NCBI RefSeq assembly: GCF_021730395.1
Contig: NC_069379.1
Location: 25,642,501-25,706,500, forward strand
Direction of reading: 5' to 3'
DNA from: Mercenaria mercenaria
Taxonomy: Eukaryota > Mollusca > Bivalvia > Venerida > Veneridae
DNA length: 64,000 nucleotides
The notes under the pieces are model-generated. The model had not been told where the DNA came from. It searched no databases and saw only the letters and a list, made by a program, of their open reading frames with translations. This document shows positions 12,765 to 24,100 of this stretch, one piece after another. The position numbers were made by a program, and so were the translations under genes. Position 1 is the stretch's first letter. Every line of letters begins with the position of its first letter.

Positions 12765-12905
12765 GGTCTATAAACACCTTACAGACCACTTCAGAGGTCT
12801 ATATCAATTGCCAGACCTGTCCTACCTGTAGCGGGAATCGAACCCGAGTCGCTCGGATGATAGTCCAATGCTCTATCCACTAAACCAATCTGTCGACACA
12901 GTTAC
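12765..12905 (-). repeat. tRNA-headed SINE or tRNA pseudogene
   Basis: Read on the minus strand from about 12899, the sequence shows an A-box-like tggtttagtggatagagca and a B-box-like gggttcgattcccgc, spaced as in a tRNA. The body continues beyond the tRNA-like head to about 12765 with a repeated agacctc / gaggtctat theme. The end stem is poor, so I favour a SINE head over a working tRNA gene. Confidence 0.55.
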
Positions 12906-14020
12906 GCACTTTTCAGAGATTAAATTTAAAGTTATGCGTAAGCAACCGAAACAACGCAGTAGAATCATGAGAATTCCGTGCTTGTCATTTAAGGAGAACG
13001 CGTGACCTACTCCGTAAATACAGTATCAATTGTTTAAAAAAAGTACGTTTTAAGTGAGAAATTTCCAACCAGTTTTACATATCGTGAAAATTGATCTAAA
13101 CATGACTTTACTGTAAAGTTTTAACATTAAGTTCTAAACAGGTCTTGAAATTTGTCTGAAAGTTAATACGGGCAAACTCGTCCGTCTCGGAGGAGAACGC
13201 GTCATGAAACAGGACATTTTATTTTACAAAGAAAAATAATGACAATGATATAATTGCAAAAAAATACAAATTAATCATTAATATTCTATTGTAAATTGTG
13301 ACAATTTTCTGTACAATTAACATGGAGCATAAATTTAGAAAATAGCCCAGTTTAATGAACGTGATACATTCAAACGTGTTTGAAATAAGATTGACAGTTT
13401 AAACATGTTTAAAGGCAGTTTTTAGGTAGTGGTAATTGGTGGGAAACTGGTCAAAGTACATTTCTTGTTTTCTGAAAGATGTTCTGTTTTTGCCGAGTGT
13501 CGTTCATTTATATCAACAGTTGACACTTTATGTCTTTATATCATAAGATATTTTGCACTGTACAAAGTTTTGTCGACCTGACAGTCTTTCATTCGTGTAA
13601 AAATGTCAGTTGACTGGAACTGGATTTTATACTTGTATTTACATCCAGAAGTATCTGACAACTTCTTCATGTGAATCAGATTTCGAGGACCAGATCGATT
13701 TTAAATTATATAATATTTATTCAAATTGTTGCCATGTCAATTAAAACAGATGCCTCGAACTACAAGCCTCTTAATTAGTTGTACTCATTACTTTCATTGT
13801 CAAGAAGACTGAAGGTTTCAATATCTTCTCGTGGTGTGCGCGCAGTTCTTTTAAGCATATTTCGTTGTGTCTTCTTGGCGTGTGCCTGATTACGGTATAT
13901 TATGATAGCACTTATTGTGATAATGTAATGATAAATCTCTATCCATACCTTTTTATACGGCAATGTTTATTTAGGTATCAAATTAAAGAACTAAATAAAC
14001 TTAAAGCTTCTTATAATAAT
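12906..14020. other. no gene recognised
   Basis: AT-rich, with no supported coding, RNA or repeat feature. Confidence 0.4.
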
Positions 14021-14921
14021 TATGAAAAACAAAAGCTGTCACCATTGGTGACAAATGCCCCTAAAGTAGACCAAAGAATGCCACAGTTGTATGCGCAAAA
14101 AATCACATGTCATTTTGTGACCTTGAGCTTGCCCTAAGAGGCCTCAGTCATAAATGTGACACATCTCCTCAATATGGTTGACATTTGTGTCAAATTATTT
14201 TCAAATCCCTTGATAAATGGCAGAGTTATGGACCAGACAAGAAACACATTTGACTTCTAAGTTTGACCTTGACCTTGGAGCTAGGGGTCTGGTTCCCGCG
14301 CATGACACCTCATCTCATTATATTTATGCCATGTAATTTTAAAATCCCTTCATCAATGGCAGAGTTATGGACTGGACATGAAACAAACCATGTTAACCTT
14401 TGGCCTATAATTGTGACCTTGACCTTGGGACTAGGGATCTTGGTCTCACGCATGACACGTCGTCTTAATATGAGGGATATTTATGCCGAGTAATTTCAAA
14501 ATCCCTTAATGAATGGAAGAGTAATGAACCGGACACGACACATACCGTATACCGTTAAGTTTGACCTTGACCTTGGGAGCTAGGGATCTGGGTCTTGAGC
14601 ACGCCAAATCGTCTCATTATGATAAACCCCTATGCGAAGTTGTTTCAAAATCCCTTCATTAATGGCAAAGTAAAGGACCGGACACGAAACAGACCATGTT
14701 AATCTTTGACCTCTAAGTGTGACCTTGACCTTAGAGCTAGGGGTCTGGGTCTTGCGCAGGACATGTCTTCTCATTATGGTAAACATTTATACCAAGTAAT
14801 TCTAAAATCCCTTTATGGGTTGAAGACTTACATCCCGGACAAGAATTTACCGGACGCACACACGCACGGACGGACGGACAGCGTGATTTTTATATGTCCA
14901 TTTTGGGGGCATAAAAACTAA
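14021..14921. repeat. interspersed repeat with internal tandem units
   Basis: The left end, aaagctgtcaccattggtga followed by caaatgcccctaaag, and the right end, attttgggggcataaaaac, are partly inverted. Inside are about five units of 130-150 bp, each with gtgaccttgaccttgga, a catgacac-type phrase and atcccttcattaatggcaga. A related copy lies at 27343-28032. The open frames inside are artefacts of the repeat. Confidence 0.7.
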
Positions 14922-15257
14922 TAAAATGCCATTCGCGTCAAATTCTAATTGAGTAGACACACATTGATGATCTCAGAAAGAGACTATAATCTTCCGAATA
15001 TTTCCCAAATGTGCACGGATTTTTCATGCAAAACAAAATGTCATGTCCTAGTTACTGACAAATATATTTACAGGTGCGTAACAAGTTGGGCCTTTTTTTA
15101 TATTAATAGTATCCGATAAATTGTAGCAAATATTATCTTGTTCCTTCTTCTAACTATTTGTTTTTAATCATACATACATGTTACAAACGTTCTTCAAATC
15201 CAAAACCAATCTGGATTATGTAAACAAAGAAGCATGTAGGTAAGTCAGTTATCATTC

Positions 15258-15377
15258 TCGGAATAGGTCTGCATAGTGTTTATAAACATGTGAGGTGATT
15301 TGAAAACCTCGCTCGCTACGCTCGCTCGTTTTACAAATCCCTCACAGGTCTATAAACACAATGCAGACCTATTCCTC
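15258..15377. repeat. palindromic (foldback) element
   Basis: The arm from 15260 (ggaataggtctgcatagtgt and onward to about 15308) is an imperfect inverted match to the arm ending at 15375. The centre is itself self-complementary (ctcgctcgctacgctcgctc). It has the same architecture as the palindromes at 1630 and 54204. Confidence 0.75.
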
Positions 15378-16500
15378 GAACAACAACTATTACTTATTCG
15401 TTTGATTTTATTTTTACTATTATTTGTTGAATATGGCATGCAAGAAAGTTCTGTCACTGGCTGAATGTGACTCGACAGAGTCGTAACCACCTAAACAGTT
15501 ATTATCTAGCCGGATATTCCCATCTGCACCTACAACCAGTAAAAGAATCTAATAATAGGCCTACATTCGTCAAACTTCATAGGTTGATTTCCTGTGATTG
15601 GTAGATGACCCTTATTATATTGGGGTCAGTTGGTCAAAGGGCAATGTCATAGTGACGTCAGGTCTGAAAACTGGACGCGCCACTACGAGAGGTGGGGAGG
15701 GGTGCATTGGTGTTTTACAAACAGGTTTTGTAGACTAGTACTATGTGGCCAGAAATCCACTTTCCAATCTCATTTTAGCCTAAAGTTTTCACTTAAAAGG
15801 CCAAATTAACTATAGCTCTTATTTCCCTATATATACTACATGTCTCATGAAGACTTACAAATAATTTGCCTCATATTTAAGAAGAATCTTCAAACTGACA
15901 GTAATTAAATCGAAAAGTAGTATCTTCTTAGAGTGATTTTTCTGTCAAAATATTCTTTAAAACTACACTCTATATCACATTGGTGCTACTTCACGATATG
16001 CAAACTTCCATTTAAATATTTTAAAGATACGTCAACACTGAAACATGGAAATGTAATGAAAACTTAACTCTTTAGTGACACTATAGACAAATTATTCCCA
16101 TCGCTGGTCACAACATTTCTTTGGTGCCCACCTATACACTTAACAACTTTTCTAACGCTACCAGTAGTCTTTTTGCTATAATTTTAAAACTACCGGAGAT
16201 AATTCTGTGAAATTTTCGGGGCAGTTAAAGGAATATCAGACATTGTTTGATGGAACTAACAACAAACATTTCTGTTATTTGAATATTTTGTATTTTGTAT
16301 ATTTTTTTTTAAATTAATGTAGCTCCTATGATTATTACCAATACAATTCTCAGACGATTTAATAAACATGCAAATTGTTATCATCATCTTTGGAATTTTT
16401 AACCACATGATGCGTGTGTCGCCGTGTGGCTTTCTCAATGTTTGGGGTATTTATGGGCTCTATAAGGACTTGTCGGTGTAATGATGTAACACTGTCATTT
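15378..16500. other. no gene recognised
   Basis: AT-rich with no feature I can support. Confidence 0.4.
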
Positions 16501-16502
16501 GT

Positions 16503-16915
16503 AAATAAACATACTTTAATATTCAATGTTAAATATGAATGTATAATTCATAGATGTAACAGTTCTCAGATGTAATGGCGATTCTCTATTATCAAATATA
16601 TTATATTGTATTGTATTATGTTAAATGTAATGTGTACATACAAAATGTAAACAAACATGGCGGTCAACGTCCGGTGGTCAACTTAAAGTTTTAAACAATG
16701 GTGCGAAGAAAACTTACAAATACATGAAAACGCAACAATATATCAAATATTCGTTTGCATATAGGTCTTGGGAAAAGATCACATAATGTTTTGCAATGCA
16801 TTACCTGTAGTTTGTTAATAAACAGACTTTAATATTCAATGTTAAATATGAATATATAAATCATACATGTAACAGTTCTCAGATGTAATGGCGATTCTCT
16901 ATTATCAATAGCCAT
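16503..16915. repeat. direct repeat pair, about 95 bp
   Basis: 16503-16600 and 16819-16915 are nearly the same sequence (ttcaatgttaaatatgaat ... gttctcagatgtaatggcga). They are separated by about 220 bp that includes a tgtattgtatt-like simple stretch and a caaacatggcggtcaacgtc segment. No coding potential lies between them. Confidence 0.7.
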
Positions 16916-17923
16916 CACTCTTATCACTCTTTGAAAGAATTGTTTGAAAAAGTTTCATTCGGCAATATTTTATCCTTAATAACCGACAGGCATTTATCAC
17001 AAAATATGAACATTATATTTTTTTTATTTACATCTTTTTCAATGCCATTATGATTGCAACTGATACGTTTAACACTGTATAATTATGTATATACTTTTAT
17101 ACTTTTAAATTAATGTTTCACAATTAACATTTTTAATATAACTTTTTCTTAGCGACATATGACCTTTATGCGTCGGTTCGCCGTAAAATCTAACTCACTC
17201 ACTCACTCTATGCTATCTGATTTGTGCTTTTGATAGAGAGCGTTTCTGATTGGTCTTACTTCGTATATGGTATTTTACAATGAATACCTGCTCTCGAAAT
17301 TGACTGGTTATGGCTGTAACTAACAAAATTAGAGCAATTAAATTTTATAATAGAAATGACAAAATGACAAAAGGAGTCGATCATTATCTGTTCTTATAAA
17401 GCAAGTTATTAATACAGCTAATATACAAGTTATTTTGACATACAGTTATGATTACGTATTTTTTGAGAAATCTTCATGAAACTTTTTATAGACACCTCAT
17501 CTTTTGATCATTGCAAATGGTCACAAGATCACAAATAAGTTAGGTAATAGGCATAATTGCTAAAACATCAGAGTAATGGCCCTTGTTAAAGTGTTATATT
17601 AACACATAAGGGTATAATTTGTTTAGCTATCCTACTTATCCCGCAGCCAGTGTCAGCGTCCAGATATAAGGTTAAAGATTTGATGCACGTTCACTCTCTT
17701 TCATTGGAATGTTTTCCTCCATAACACATCGGAAGTTTTAATTTCATTGATAACAATTATAGATCTTTTTAATTTGACCTTTTTCTAGTCGTAAAGTATC
17801 CGTATTTGATACAAGAATAATCCAATTTAATGTGTTTCCAATTTAACATAAAACATATATTATGTCAAATATCTAAATCTCATACAATGTTTCAGAAGTG
17901 TATATAACACTTCTTTCCTACAG
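16916..17923. other. 3' flank of the receptor gene, no other gene
   Basis: On the minus strand this follows the stop of the receptor gene. A possible poly(A) signal, attaaa, lies on the minus strand near 17834. An actcactcactcactc simple repeat is at about 17191-17207. Nothing else is seen. Confidence 0.4.
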
Positions 17924-18120
17924 TTAAAAATTTGATCCGGACGATAATATTTTGTTATCAATATCTTCATATTCAGGTGTGTTTTGGAATACAGAATATA
18001 TCGGATGAATGTACAAATGACTGTTTGGTTTTACATCTTCTTGGCTGACTTGATCTTGTAAAATGTTCATTGGCGTTCCTTCTTTAGTCTGTTCTTCAGC
18101 TGGCTCTGCATAGACATGTT
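17924..18120 (-). CDS. receptor exon 6: distal cytoplasmic tail with tyrosine motifs and stop
   Basis: The acceptor ttttttatcag ends just before 18120 on the minus strand. The exon opens with two bases that complete a Glu codon with the G left by 25588-25491, then reads 64 residues to a TAA at 17926-17924. The tail is acidic and Ser/Pro-rich, with tyrosines in the contexts YAEP, YIHP, YSVF and YEDI, all plausible phosphorylation or SH2-docking sites (inferred). It contains no long chance-type hydrophobic run and is more protein-like than its surroundings. It is too short to show up as a long open frame and is recognised only through the phase match and composition. Confidence 0.72.
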
Positions 18121-21100
18121 CTGATAAAAAAAGTATTGTGCTTATGATATGGATAACAATACAAGTATATTATACACTATTAAATCAACAATCAAAAAGT
18201 TTCTACAATTAAGTGATCAAATCATAACATTGATGTTGCTCATTTTGGCCAGATGGTGCTTTATAAGAAACAAGCAGTATGGTGGTTATTTTATGTTTAC
18301 TTTAATTGATAATTTACTTCAGATGCGATTTCAGTACACGCTATATTGATAAAGATGAAGTTATTAAAATGCATCGAACTATTTAATTGCATCGAACTAT
18401 TTAATTTAATTAAATGGAAAGTTATTGTCCTGTACGTTAAACGTTATAGGTATAAGAAATGAGTATAAACAATAAGTATTTATGACTGTTTAGTTTATAT
18501 AAAAGTAAGGTATCACTCACGGTATAAGAACATATAATTGTCAATGAAATACATAACTAATATGGGGTTTATAAATTTCTTTAATTCAAATTAAATCAAC
18601 ATGTTTATTTAAAAGAGATATTTATTACCATGTCGTGTTCCTTTTAATTTTAAAAATCTTAAAACAAAGCAATCCCTATCCAAAGCGTAGAGTGATGGAA
18701 CCTATGCTCGCGGTATTTTGTACATACATAATATATTAAAGAAGCAAGAAAAACTTGCCATTTCGATTTGCCTATGCAAAGACATAAAGTTGTCCTCCTT
18801 TTATCGCAACATGTTGTTGATGTGCGTCATCACGTGACTTAGTCATCTTGTGAGCTATCGACACGGCATACGTGTAAAGGTGAACTTTTGTTCTAAAGGG
18901 AGCCTATGCTGGCGGTATGTTATATTTATTAAACTAAAGCGAGAAAAAAATTAAAAGGCTACAAATGAACAAACAAGTATATGCGAGTATAATATTTAGA
19001 GTATTACACATTCCTTATGTCAAAAACAAAAATGAGCATGACATTTTAATATTAGTATGTGCCTCTATGTGTATATTTCTCTAACATAAATGGAGTAAAC
19101 ATTATTTCGGCAGTAAACTTTTTTGTATTATATAGATATTACTCTTTAAATTTCATTTTAAAGAATAATAATTCTGTTTTTATTAAACTAATTCAAAATA
19201 AGAAATTTCCTGAAATATTTATAAAATACCGCCATTTTGCGCTTTGTGTCAAATTTGAAAGTAGGGGTAGGGTATTCATGGAAATTCATTATAATTCGTC
19301 ATTGGATTTGCACATTCAATTGTTTTATCAAAATTGCTCTTAAATATATTTTAAATCTAAATGTAATGCATGATTTCTGATATATTAACTTTTACTGGGT
19401 GATTTTGACGTATTTGTCTGAAATTTGTGCTACGAAAACAGATTGCGTAAAATGTATGACTCCGATATATGTCACGTAAGCCGCACGCGCGGCTATCGCT
19501 ACGTTTGATGTAAAGGCATATGATCACCTATCGGTGTTGAACATAGCATGATAAAATATTTTCATCTGTGCTTCTGCAGAGAGCGTATTTATCGAGATAT
19601 CGCGAGCATAGGAATACCACGAGAATAGGTTCCACCACTCTAGAGTAAAATTATATTCGTTTTTCATAGTTCTCAAATAGTATGTTCTTTAATTATGCTA
19701 TATCCTTAAGGTATTAGATCACTAATAGAGAACCTCCTTTTTGAAGAGTATTCAATTCCTACCATAAACCTACTTTTACTGCAATTCTTAGGGGGGCGTA
19801 GGTTCAAGCCCTACTGGGACCAAATTTTTTTTTTCTTATTTTCCTTTTTTCCTAGTGGGTTTTTACTTCTTTCAAGACTTATTATTGATTTTTTTGTACA
19901 AAAATGGAAAAAAATGAATCTTATAAGTGATTTCTTGGTGTTCAAAGTGAATTTACTTCTTAAACAGAAGGGGTAGAGTTACACATCTTTAAAAATATTG
20001 AGTTACACACGGTGAAAGTTCTCTGTTTTGCTTTCACTCTTAGATTATATATTGTGGTAGAAATTTAGGTAGGTTTTGCCTCTGTCCTAAGGTTATTTTA
20101 AATGGAGTAAGCCAAATTCAAAACAGAAACGCAGCATTCGACCTTATTTTTTTAATGTTGAAGTATGAATTCTGTCTCATACAATCCGTTTACTTGAGGC
20201 ACCATAGGAAAAAATGATATTGACATTTTTATTTTGTGTTTTATAATTGTTTACCAATAGTTTGATGTTTCTTTTATTAAAAAAAGGGTAAAATGAGTTC
20301 TCTTAAAACGTTTTGGATAGTGGCTATCACTTTGAAATTTGTCTCTACTTGAGCTTGAGGAGATACCATAAGTTATACAAAATTTATAAAAAACGGCACG
20401 GTAAAAATTGTTTAAAAATTGCAAAATAGTGCAAAATACGGTTATCTTTTAGAATATACCAAGCAAAGGCCATTTTGTAAACATTACTATTAGTGCTCTA
20501 ATACCTTAAAAGGGTTTGAAGGGCCATTTCTTTTTATTTGTTATATTGTTCCGCCTTGGTTGTTTCCGCAGTCTTTACCCTTAAATTTTGAATCGTTTAT
20601 ATGATCGAAATTAATTGCCACCAATAAATGTATGCTTTTGTAACCATGCACTTTCTGTATATCTAGTCCATTATACCGAAATTGTTCTAACATTGTCACG
20701 TTCAGTTCAGTTTAATTTGTACAAAGATAAATGTTGTACAGTTAATTTTATTTATAACGAACATGGTTATAATGAATTTCGTGTTATAAGGAATAATTTC
20801 AAAATGTACCGATTTTCCCTTGTTTATTCCATGTAAAATAAAATGCGCATAGCTAAACGCTTATAGCGAATTATCAGATAAGGAACACATTTCCATGTCC
20901 AAAAATACATTAAACTATCATCGGATATGGTGAATACCAAAAATTCATAACTAAAATATTTTTAAGGATATTACTGAACCATAGTGTTTCTGATATTCGC
21001 TAATTAATGTTCGTTATTGTTTGGGGCAAACAGCGTATGGTGACAAACAATTATAATTATATATTATTTCAAAAGCCTAGTGTTATGGAAATTGACATTT

Positions 21101-24100
21101 TAAAAATACATCAGCATAAACGGCCAACAAAGTTCATTTCTGTCTATTTGTTAATAATATAAAATACATGTTGCTCTATGACGTGCATTTCCTGTCTTTT
21201 CCTAATGAGTAATGTAAATCGCCTTTGTCTTTAACAGAGGAGAAAAGCGGTATTGATCAATTACAATTAACTACAAGTTGGGTATTAACAATTTAATCGT
21301 AGATCAATTAAGTAAACTACATTTTATTTGTACACGTTTATCAAGAAGACGAAATTCAGGGCATGGTCAATTGGTTCCTTATATAAATATGTCAGTACAA
21401 TTGCATTTTTGTAAGGAATTTGTTCGTTTTAAAGAAAATCTGGATATAACGGTTTCGATGAGTTCGCTGTAGTTGGAGTTTACTGTATTAAACAGTGACT
21501 TATAAGCCCATGAGGCTAGGTGTTTCTTGTTTAAATTCATTTCTATGTATTATATGTTTATATAGTATGACACAAGTCATTATAATAACAAGCCCTGTAT
21601 CGCTCGCCTGATCCAGCTCTTACCCTGTTAACCTTATATCTAATTTGGTTATATAGAGACAATACCTATTTTTCAAAACATAGGTATGTAGATAAAAGCT
21701 TTGAAATGCAGGCAAATGTCCATATTTTTCTCAAAAATAGATACATTCACACTATTTTAACTAGATGCATTCAATACTTCCATGTAAAAGACAATCTTAT
21801 GATCAAGGAAATGTAACCCTTCACGGACATGCAACAATGATCATTTATACTGTTCGCTAAAAATATAAAACATCTTGAATACTCTGATTTCCAGCTTTGA
21901 TGATGGAGGAAGATCCCAGGTGACCCTCCGATCAAAATTTCATCACGGGCGGCACCTGGGTAGAACCTCCGACCTTCCAGCTAGATGAATTTCTCACATG
22001 AAGAATTCAACGCCCGGAGTGAGGCTCGAACCCACATCGGTGATGGGCAAGTGATTTAAAGTCAGGATTTCAATTGATATGAAATTAGTGACAGACTAAA
22101 TACCTTTCTGCATCACAAGAAGCCATTAGCATTTAGTATTATGACTAAAATCGACGGTCATCAATTCTTTCCTCCAGGACCAATGATTCACAGACACAGA
22201 CACAGAGCCCATTGTTTACATTGTTACTCATTTCCCATGCACTTGTAATAACCATTATATTTACAAAAATCAAAGTACGCGAAGAAATCTTGCACGTTCT
22301 CTATACATTCATAGAGAGAAACACTCTGATCATTGTTTATGTAAATCAGGTAGATCACTTACCATGTTTTTCAATAATTTGACTTAGTGACCTAGCTTTT
22401 TGCCAAAGTGACCCAGTTACAAATTTATCATATATTTTAAACTGTGTGACAAAATTGTATGTAGATCATGTTAATGTGACTTCTGTAAACAAGGCATTTC
22501 TTTGAGTGGACCTCATGACCAGATTTTAGACCTCATGTAACCAAAATTGAACTTGAGCAAGATTTTATAGCGAGAAACAGTCTGACAAAGTTTTATGAAG
22601 ATCAAATATAAAATAAGACCTCCTCTAGCGCGTTTACAACGCTTTTCTAAGATTTGACCTATAGAATTTTGACCTATATAACTCAGTTTCAAACTTGATC
22701 TAGATTTCATAGAGAATAACATTCTGACAAGCAGTGTTTACATTGTTGTCTATTATTGTACCAAGATACCTACATTTAAACCTCCTGTTACCTAGTTTTG
22801 AACTTTTTGTATTTGTAGTAGCACATACTGTGGCAAGAGGTTTTGATAATAAAGTAGAAATTGTGGTGTAAACAATATTTTTTCTATGAATTGAACCAGT
22901 GACCTAGTTTAATATCTCAGGTAACCAAGTTTTAAACATGACTTACATTTCCTTAAGACAAATATTCTGACAAAAATTTATGATGAAATTTATGAAGATC
23001 AAATCGAAAATGTGGCCTCTTGTGTATTGATAAGGACTTTCTATAATTTGACACGGTGGCCTAGTTTTTAACCTAAGGTAACCAAGTTTTGAACTTGACC
23101 TGAATGGCATAGAGACTAACATTTTGACAAAAACATTTGATGATCAAATGTGGCCTCTAGATTGTCAATAATGTTCCTACATGATTTGACTTAGTGAAGC
23201 TTAGAGCATGACCTAGATTTCGTAGACAAATAGTCTGACAAAGGAATGGTAGAAAACGTGGTCCCTTAAGTGTAAACAAGGTTTTTTTTATTATTTGGCC
23301 TTGCAACCTAGATTTTAACTTCAAGTAACCTAGTTTTGAATTTAAAATAGATTTCATAAATCGAACAAGTTTTAAACGACAAATTTTCTTCTTAGATTTA
23401 TGAAATAGAAAATGTGTTAACAAACACTTTATATCATTTGACTTGGTGACCTAGTTTTTACCCCTAATGACACAGTTTTAAACTCCTCTTAAGTTTTATT
23501 CTAAGCTAATACTGTGACAAAATTTCATTAAAATTAAGTTACAACTGAGACCTCTGGAGTGTGAACAAGATAACTGTTGACGACATACGGACGACGGTTA
23601 CAGGGCGATCATAATAGCTCACTTTAAGCACCTACCATGCCAAGATTGAAGTCAATCCCATGAATGGTTATCAAGTTATGCTCAAGAAGACACGGAATAT
23701 GAAGGACAAATTTGATTGATGAGCTCCGTTTGTGTCCTTGATATTTAGTCTACCAACCCGATTCATGCGCTCTGCTTATCGTCTCAACAGTATCACCTAC
23801 CTATATGCCATGTGATAAGTTAATACCATGAATGGTTGTTACGTGATGCTCCGGACACGAATTATGACGGACAAATGGACAGACAGACGAAAAGACATAC
23901 GCGCCGTAAAAGACTTAAATGTTACTGCTGATTTGCGAGACATAAAAAAGATATTTGAAAATATATATTCAACAAGTGCAAATGTGTGGTACAATTCGGG
24001 TGTGTATATAAAGCAGCATCGAATCAAATTTTACTGCGCTAGTGGATTTGTTGTGGAATATGCTCGATGTTACTGACAGGCGCTTTGTCGTAATTGGTGT

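Noticed and set aside
12826-12899. Functional tRNA gene on the minus strand
   Set aside because: A and B boxes are visible but the acceptor stem does not pair well, and the similarity extends into a SINE-like body.
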